Shown here piece by piece: positions 57,601-64,000 of a DNA stretch of 64,000 bases. The stretch covers positions 13,685,001 through 13,749,000 of the forward strand of contig OZ023192.1 in NCBI GenBank assembly GCA_963995505.1. Direction: 5' to 3'. The position numbers and the translations under genes are program-made. The stretch comes from Hypericum androsaemum. Taxonomy: Eukaryota; Streptophyta; Magnoliopsida; Malpighiales; Hypericaceae. The stretch's first letter is position 1. Every line of letters starts with the position of its first letter. The notes below the pieces were generated by a model that saw only the letters and a program-made list of their open reading frames with translations, was not told the origin of the DNA and searched no databases.

Positions 57601-59090
57601 AATCAGATTTTGATATGTGAAAAAGAGCCATGGATGATGAAATCAAGTCTATACTTGATAATCAAACTTGGACTCTAGTAGATTTACCCCCTATGACTAA
57701 ACCTCTCGGCTGCAAGTGGGTTTTGAAAAAGAAACTCAAAATTGATGGTACTATTGATAAGTACAAGACAATGTTGGTAGCCTAAGGTTATAGTCAAAAT
57801 GAAGGGATCGATTATTTTGAGAGATTTTTCCCGGTTTATAAATTTACATATAAGAGAACGATGTTTGCGATTGCATCCATTATGGATTAGAGGTTCATGA
57901 AATGGATGTTAAAACTGCATTCTTAAATGGAGACTTGGATGAGGAAATTTATTGCATCAACCAGAAGGTTATGTTGTTAAAGGTGAAGAACATAAAATAT
58001 GCAAATTAAACAAGTCTCTTTATGGGCTTAAACAAGCACTAAGACAATGGTACAAAAAGTTTAAGCAAGAAATTAAAAGGTTTGGATTTAAGAGTAGCAA
58101 AGTAGAAGTTGTGTTTCTACTAAAGTTACTCTTGAGTATAAAGTAGTGGTGACTTTATATGTTGATGACTTGCTTATCTTCTATTTGGACATGAAATGTG
58201 TGAATGAAACCAAAGATTTCTTAAAGCAAGTTCTTGACATCAAGGACTTAGGTTCGGTAGATGTTATATTGGGAGTCAAAGTACTCAGAAGGGGTTGAAC
58301 TTATATTCTAACATAATCTCACTACATTGAAAACGTGTTAAAGAAGTTTGATTACTTTGACAAACTGGACAGTACAAGTCACATAAATCCAAACGTGAAA
58401 TTAGTTCCTAATAAAAGAGAAACTGTAAATCAAGAAGAATATGCTAAAATAATCGGCAGTATTATGTATGTGGTGAATCACACAAGACCTATCTTACATG
58501 TCCTATTGGCAAATTGAGTAAATTTTACTAGCAATCCAAGTGAAGAACATTGGAAGGAACTAGAGCGAGTACTAAGATACTTTAAGTCAACAAAAAATTA
58601 TGGTTTGCATTATAAATGCAACTCATCCACACTTGAGTATTTTAGTGATACAAATTGGGCATCAAATGCGAATGACTCCAAGTCAACTAGTAGATGGCTA
58701 TTCACCATTAGAGGTGCCATAGTTTCTTAGGCGTCGAAAAAATAAAGTTGTATTGTTTTATCTTCTACGGAATCTGAATATATAGCCAAGTTCATGGCAT
58801 GCAAGGAGCTTATGTGGTTTAAAATATTCCTAAGAATAATTCTTTTTATAGAACTAATGAAAGATCCTATAACTTTGTATTGTGATAATCAAGCTGACAT
58901 TCATAATGCAAAGAATGGGAGAATATCGAACCATAGCAAACACATTGCTATGTGATATAATCATATTAGAAGTATGGTTAAAAAGGGAAAGATCACACTT
59001 GAGTATCTCCCAACAAATCAAATGCTAGCAGACCCGTTAACAAAGTCATTATCTGGAGATAATTTCAAAAAGGTCATGCGATGTATGGGC
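54618..59090 (+). pseudogene. Copia gag-pol polyprotein, frameshifted
   Basis: From ATG 54618: gag remnants (about 54620-55250). The CCHC zinc knuckle CFVCGKPGHYARECHHRK and protease WWIDSG(V/A)TYHVTPN lie in a 275-bp block repeated three times; only the third copy keeps canonical DSGA. Next come gag-pre-integrase (about 56480-56640, HYRLGH ... CECCAQSK) and the integrase core. HTDICDN, RSDKGGEY and AERKNRSL carry Asp, Asp and Glu, so the D,D35E site is intact in sequence. RT (57640-58500) has QPEGYVVKGEEHKICKL and SLYGLKQAL. RNase H (about 58620-59080) has SESEY-like and HIRSMVKKGKI blocks. Several frameshifts and stops; dead. Confidence 0.88.
55366..56190 (+). repeat. 275-bp tandem triplication in gag/protease
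   Basis: Units begin AGAACAACGAAAAGAAGGAG at 55366, 55641 and 55916, exactly 275 bp apart, and are about 97% identical. 275 is not a multiple of three, so each unit is read in a different frame. Confidence 0.95.
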
Positions 59091-59359
59091 TATTACCGAT
59101 ATAATTAATATATTGATTGAAACCAACTATATCTTAAGGTACAAGTTATATACTTGGCACCTTATGTATGAGAAAAGATAATTCAATATTAGAAATTGCG
59201 AAATGAAAACTTTGATACATTTCAAAGTGCATAACCTGAAAATAGTGAGAGTGATACTAATTTGAAAGCGTTATATCTGACCTATGCACTTATAGTTACC
59301 ATAACTGGTAGAGGTTGGATTCTAAATATAGTCACTTAACTTGGTACCACATTAAAAAG

Positions 59360-59672
59360 TGTTAGTCTTGGAACTTGCTTGAAATACTATAAATATGAGA
59401 GTGGATTTGGCATATTGGTCAAGCTCAATTTTTTTACCCTTCGAGTGCAACCCTTGAGTATCTATAAATACTCAGGTTTTTCGAGAGCTAGAGACACCAA
59501 TAAGAAACCCTCTTATGTGACTTCTTTCTTCTTTCAAATACATTTGAGTCTGTCATATTTGCGAGTTACACCATAGTGGGAGGAATCAATATCCTTTAAA
59601 GAAAATATCATTTTTTTCGGTGTGCCTAGTCTATACTTTCTTAAATACTCTATTACCCACACATATTATTCA
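59360..59672 (+). repeat. 3' LTR of plus-strand copia
   Basis: Matches 53072-53131 plus about 54255-54589 of the 5' LTR, with internal stretches missing (for example the segment before ATAGTGGGA). Confidence 0.85.
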
Positions 59673-59678
59673 ATAGTT

Positions 59679-60215
59679 GTTTGGGGAAGTGGAAGTATAC
59701 CCGCAAAAGGCCGAGGAGGAGGATGAGAGGAGGAGTTGGTAATGAAAGGGACCATAAGGATTAGCCATTTCTCTACACCTAGTAAGAGGTGCCCTCCACT
59801 AGCTGTACTTCATACAGTTACATCATCTACTGGCATGTGCTTCAAGATGAACCTGACGATCAACTGCGCCGAGGAGGAGTCTCCTCTCCATCAATTGCAC
59901 AGATGTTGCATCCATGACAACAAGGTATGGACAGATACTTTAAAGCTGGTTAGACTAATTGGTAAAGCTTAAAACTTGAGGTAATACAGGGTAACCTAAC
60001 CATTAACTCGAGATATGGGTTTAACTGGTGGAATATACAAGTTGATGTGATCTTTTAATTAATGTGCATGTTTCAGTTGAATGAATGAGAATCTTTTCTC
60101 TTGTAAATAAGTTGATTGATTAGTATTGCTATTTTTATGCAGACTGCAGTTGTGCTGCTGGAAGATTACAAGGAGCACCATTTAGGTGTGCAAGTGAATG
60201 ACCACAAAGTATAAC
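59679..60215 (+). pseudogene. CPL1 pseudogene, rest of exon 1 and start of exon 2
   Basis: Continues the frame broken at 47419: GEVEVYPQKAEEEDERR, then a one-base frameshift near 59735, then [34 protein letters not shown] and HDNK, ending at the same GT donor (GTATGG, about 59926) as CPL1 exon 1. After a roughly 215-bp intron, TTTTTATGCAG leads into exon 2 (60143, TAVVLLEDYKEHHLG), which degrades by about 60215. The phosphatase DLDET region never appears. It is thus a 5'-only duplicate with original splice sites. Confidence 0.88.
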
Positions 60216-60956
60216 ATACCATTTTCTGTCAGTTTAGTGCACAAAATTCATATAGAATAATCAATCTACTTTCATTTAAATGATAGTCGTGAATAGAAGT
60301 GAAGTTAATTGATTTAAATGATAGTCGTGAATATATAAGATAAGTGATTTAACACACAAGTGTCTCATGAAACAGATACGATGAAACATTATAAGATCAT
60401 ACAAATTAACTAATATATTCTAAGATCTCCACTATCCATTTTGTGTTTCCTCAAGTTTTAAACTTTACAAATTAAGGTGATACATCTTTAATCATAATAA
60501 TACTATTATATGATGTTAGATCAATTATTGTAATTTTACATAGTTTGAAAAAAAAAGTTGGATCCGCACATTCGCGATCCTTTAATTTGAAAATTGTTCA
60601 CTAACAAAATTAATAATTTAATTTTTTATTTGACTATGAATAATAGTGTTTCACATTTTTCTTAGTACATCACAAATACGGTGCATAATATTTAACTTTC
60701 AACTTAAAGGCTTGTGAATAATTGTGTTTCATATTTAAATCTTTCTAATTTTTTTTATATCCATTAGTGGGCCAAATGGTATTTCACAAATATCAATCAA
60801 CCTTCCATTCCAAGAATATAGGATCCATATGCATGTTTATATGCTTACAATTATGGTTGACCAACAAGTATTTCTCACACCTACTAGTTTAAAATAAAGG
60901 ACTACTTTATTACCTTATCCAGGAGGTGGAGTTCTGTTTAGACCCAGTTCCGTCGC
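60216..60956. other. AT-rich spacer, nothing recognised
   Basis: No coding exon, RNA gene or bounded element was supported. Confidence 0.4.
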
Positions 60957-61751
60957 GTGTCTTTCACTTTCAGTAGTGGTAGCACCGGGAGGGAGGGATA
61001 CATCATTGTTGCACGCCTCTACGACGTTCTCATTCTGCATGCCTACCCAACAATCACCCAGTTGGACAGCTCGATCGATACCACCCCTCATTTTCTAGGC
61101 GGTGATAGTGAATTGTCTATCAATTACTGGTACCCCTTAGAGGTGTTCCAAGAACATGTTGACATTCTGATTGGCTTCTCCCACAGGAAGAATGTGGAGA
61201 ATCTTGCCCCGACAGTTCGGTAAGGGAACTCAAGATTGTGGGTTGCCACTTTAATTGCTACAAACAACTAGATTGGGGTTCGCTGAAGTATTTAGATAAT
61301 AGTTTATGCTGTTTTGGTGAATATTCTTTGGCGTATTTGCTCTCTGGGTGTCCGATATTTCAGACGCTAAGATTGTATTGGTAAGATCGACAACATCGAA
61401 ATTACATCCAATAATTTGAAGAAACTGATATTAGATGGGTTTTGTGTTGACAATTTCTGGCATATTGGGAAGCATAAGGTTCAGGTTTTGGCCCCATTCT
61501 TAGAGCACTTGGAATTCCAGAATTGTTTTTGCGGCGTCGTTCCATGGAAGCTGACACATGTTTCGTTGTTGCACGTAGTTGACCTTGATCTCCATGATTA
61601 CATCTCGCTCGAAGTAGGAGAAGATTTTACTGCCTATCAAACAACCATCATGAAGTTTCTTGGGAAGGTTAGTCGTGCTAAGAAGCTGAGGATGGGTACT
61701 TGGTATAATGAGATCGGTATATCGAGGTATTGCCTTCCTTTGAAAGTTTGA
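60957..61751 (+). pseudogene. F-box/LRR-family pseudogene fragment
   Basis: Two frames are needed. The first part ends HVDILIGFSHRKNVENLAP, the W-I-x-F-A-x-R-K-N-V-E-x-L linker that opens the LRR region of plant F-box/LRR proteins. A shifted frame then reads ELKIVGCHFNCYKQLDWGSL and AYLLSGCPIFQTLRL (the LSGCP-x-L repeat). After TAA the next part gives IDNIEITSNNLKKLILDGF, VLAPFLEHLEF and LTHVSLLHVVDLDLHDY. The F-box itself and the FBD end are absent. At least one frameshift and stops; a pseudogene or partial gene. Confidence 0.75.
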
Positions 61752-62796
61752 TTTTGTGTTTACTTTTTTTTGCTTTAATTCAAAAATTGTTCACTTACAA
61801 AATTAACAATTGAAATTTATATGACTGCAAATATTTGTGTTATCTTATTTGTTACTACGTCACAAAAAAAATATGTCTAATATTTGACTTTCAAATAAAA
61901 AATATTATCTCTTTCAATAACTTGATCAAAGAAACTCGGTCCCACATAAACAAGTTAGGTGATACAGCAGTCATTACAAAAAAAAACTATAAGGTGTTAC
62001 AGAAAAAAGTATATCAAATGACATGATAAAATTAACGAGATATATAATGACTAATCATCTTATGATATTTTTTAACATAATATTAATATATAATGTAAGA
62101 AAATTTCACTTAATTTGGAATCAAACAAATTGGATGCACACATTTCCAAATCTTTAATAATTTTTATCGTATGCGCTAAGAGCTAAAAATTTATCACTTA
62201 CAAAATTAACAATTAAAATTTATATGACTACAAATACTTGTGTGCCATATTATTCGTAGTTATGTGACAAGTACTTTGGCGTAGCTTTCAAATATGAAAT
62301 ATTATTATTTTAGTAATTAACATTAAGAGAAATTTAATTCCACTTACGGCAGTTTTAGCTATAAGATGATATAGTCATTACCATAAAAATATAAGGTGAT
62401 ATACTAAAAATATATCATTTACATCTATCTAATAACCATTTTCTTGTCGCTCCTAGACTACAAGATTATCATAAGAAAAAAAACACACACAAAATCAGTC
62501 TTTTAAAGGAAGTCAATACCTTATACACCAAGTGGATATTCTTAGCTCCTTGTCACGACTAACCTTCCTAAGAAACTCCGTGGATGTTGTTTGATTGTCA
62601 GTGAATTCATCTTCTACTTTGCACAGTATGTCATCATGGTGATCAAGCTACATGCAAGGACGAAACTTCTAGCTTAGAATCAATTTTCACAACGAACATA
62701 CTAAACCCTCTTTGTTAAATCATTTGAAGACCTCTCTAAAGGGCCCAGACTTCTAATGCGAGTGCATAACATGTAACAGATCACTCGTATACTTCT
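61752..62796. other. AT-rich spacer, nothing recognised
   Basis: Two similar stretches (61770-61990 and 62150-62400; TTCACTTACAAAATTAACAATT and TATATGACTNCAAATA) suggest an old local duplication. Otherwise no feature is supported. Confidence 0.4.
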
Positions 62797-63036
62797 CTAA
62801 AGGGCCCAAACTTCCACAACAAAGTGAGTACAATGGCGCCCAATTGAGTCCCCGATGACTTCGCTAGTTTTTGTTGGGCCTTGATTACCTTTTGATGATC
62901 TGTCTGTGTTGAGTTCAACCACCCTTCTTATGAGACTCCACTTTACGCATATTTTGCAACGTGGTGAGAGGGCGATGGTCTGATTAAAGTTGGCTTTGGC
63001 TTCAATTCTTTCGCCTTGAGGCGGACGCAAGCTCAC
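62797..63036 (-). pseudogene. LINE RNase H N-terminal fragment
   Basis: The minus strand reads CKICVKWSLIRRVVELNTDRSSKGNQGP ... VIGDSIG ... VVEVWAL in part. The VELNTD-x-SSKGN-x-GP and E(x)WAL blocks mark the first Asp and the Glu of a non-LTR RNase H. Nothing beyond this is retained. Confidence 0.55.
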
Positions 63037-63305
63037 TTATCACCAAAGATGTCCTCTCTTCCAAACGTTTTATTATTGCGCCATCTTCAAATCTACCAAC
63101 ACGTAGTTACTATTAAAGTATTCTGAAATCATTGTCCTCTTTTTAAGGAATGGATCCAAATACTTGTCTTTATACCAAAGTGAGTGCGGGAAATGTGTTG
63201 ATTTTTTTATAACTAAAACTTTTATATATCTTTGTGATAATTACACTGATAAATTATGGAACTATACAAAAGCACGTAATAACTAGTTGTCTCCTATTGC
63301 CATTG

Positions 63306-63711
63306 GGGGTTAGATTGGGTACGGAGTGAAGGAATTGATTCCGTACGGTTTGGACTGAAGGGGGACCGCAGCGGCAAGCGCATGTATGTGATAATGGCAA
63401 GTGCAGTTATGTGATAATGACATTTATTTTTGTGAAAACGGCAAGTCCCCGTTGATGATAATGGCACGCATAGTTTTTTTCATTTTGGTCTCCCATGTTT
63501 TAGCATTTTTGCAAAAATGTCACACTGGTATGCACTGTTATGTGATACTGGCATACGCAGTTATGTGATAATGATATTTGTATCCGGCCTGTGTTTGTGC
63601 ATGACTTTTTTTATTTTGGTCCCTGTATTTTAGCGCGTTTGTAAAAAAGTTTCCGCATGTCTTCATTCCAAACGGTTTGGAATAGTGGCATTCCGTACCC
63701 AATCCATACCC
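63306..63711. mobile_element. MULE-type MITE, copy 2, with perfect 9-bp duplication
   Basis: 406 bp, homologous to 5643-6094. Starts GGGGTTAGATTGGGTACGGA and ends, reverse-complemented, GGGTATGGATTGGGTACGGA. Flanked on both sides by TTGCCATTG (63297-63305 and 63712-63720). The perfect 9-mer assigns the family to Mutator-like elements and marks this as the younger insertion. Confidence 0.9.
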
Positions 63712-63809
63712 TTGCCATTGACCATGAAAAAAAATCCAAACTTGTTATTCCGCACGGTCTTCTCCAAAGTCCTAACACATTGCAATGTTTAATTTTGGTG
63801 GCCGCCTCG

Positions 63810-64000
63810 AAATTGTTGCAATGTCACTTTTCCAAATCACGTTGAGCTTCTTTATGAGGTTCAACACTGCCATGGCCGCCTCTTTGCCATATCCATTGCC
63901 AAAACTTTGATGTGCCTATAGTTTTGAATTGAAATTGCACATTATAGGTGAGTCCGTGTATGCACGAATTCTAATTTTTCGAGCCGCTATTTTAGTATTC
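63810..64000 (+). repeat. Dispersed repeat, copy B (runs off window)
   Basis: Same family as 39640-39835, same orientation. It continues past the window end. Confidence 0.7.

Larger units (their letters stand above)
53072..59672 (+). mobile_element. Ty1/copia retrotransposon, plus orientation, degenerate
   Basis: LTRs begin TGTTAGTCTTGGA and end CACATATTATTCA: 5' LTR 53072-54589 (contains a nested 932-bp insertion) and 3' LTR 59360-59672 (internally deleted). The interior codes on the plus strand for gag, protease, integrase, RT and RNase H. Flanks do not form a 5-bp duplication (GCAAG versus ATAGT). It lies directly against the minus-strand copia; together they interrupt the CPL1 pseudogene. 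Confidence 0.85.

Noticed and set aside
1..64000. tRNA, rRNA or other structured RNA genes
   Set aside because: Scanned by eye for tRNA A/B boxes and conserved rRNA blocks; nothing convincing. A covariance-model search would settle this.

Overview
This is a stretch of a flowering-plant (probably eudicot) nuclear genome. It has intron-containing plant genes, AT-rich spacers, and a large share of transposable elements and their relics. I see no bacterial, organellar or viral genes, no rRNA or convincing tRNA genes, and no CRISPR array. The species cannot be named from sequence alone.

Layout. 1-14.6 kb is mostly mobile DNA: a foldback element (70-805), two inverted LINE 3' ends (1.3-3.5 kb), a MULE-type MITE (5.6-6.1 kb), and a 4.5-kb Mutator-like element (8311-12780) with long terminal inverted repeats. 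The latter holds a broken MURA transposase and, convergent to it, a plant-mobile-domain (PMD) gene. 15-32 kb is the genic island: a six-exon receptor-like cytoplasmic kinase related to CRPK1 (+), a single-exon CYP89A-type cytochrome P450 (+), a clathrin light chain (-), and a 17-exon CPL1/FIERY2-type RNA polymerase II CTD phosphatase (-). In CPL1 one TGA replaces the expected Trp codon inside the second dsRNA-binding domain. 32.4-45.9 kb is a family of diverged tandem units built around a tiny J-domain gene that lacks the HPD motif. These units were hit by a LINE, a solo LTR, a Helitron carrying pieces of an RPS27 gene and an ATL RING-H2 gene, and a PIF/Harbinger derivative. Sister units supply the empty sites. 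46.4-59.7 kb holds a hAT-like element and two Ty1/copia elements in opposite orientation. Together the copia pair splits exon 1 of a second, dead and inverted copy of the CPL1 5' end (47386-47419 and 59679-60215). 60.9-64 kb has an F-box/LRR pseudogene, a LINE RNase H scrap, and a second copy of the MITE with a perfect 9-bp target-site duplication.

Most unusual structure. Intron 1 of the kinase holds about eight copies of a unit of about 141 bp. Each full unit carries, as an inverted pair, the roughly 21-25 bp that encode the ATP-binding glycine loop in the following exon. It also carries a copy of the intron's own 3' polypyrimidine tract. The intron could therefore fold into a row of hairpins matching its own coding sequence.

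The intact genes belong to unrelated cellular systems (signalling, oxidation, vesicle coats, transcription) and form no pathway or cluster. All exon boundaries were read by eye from GT/AG sites, frame continuity and remembered family sequence; no search was run.
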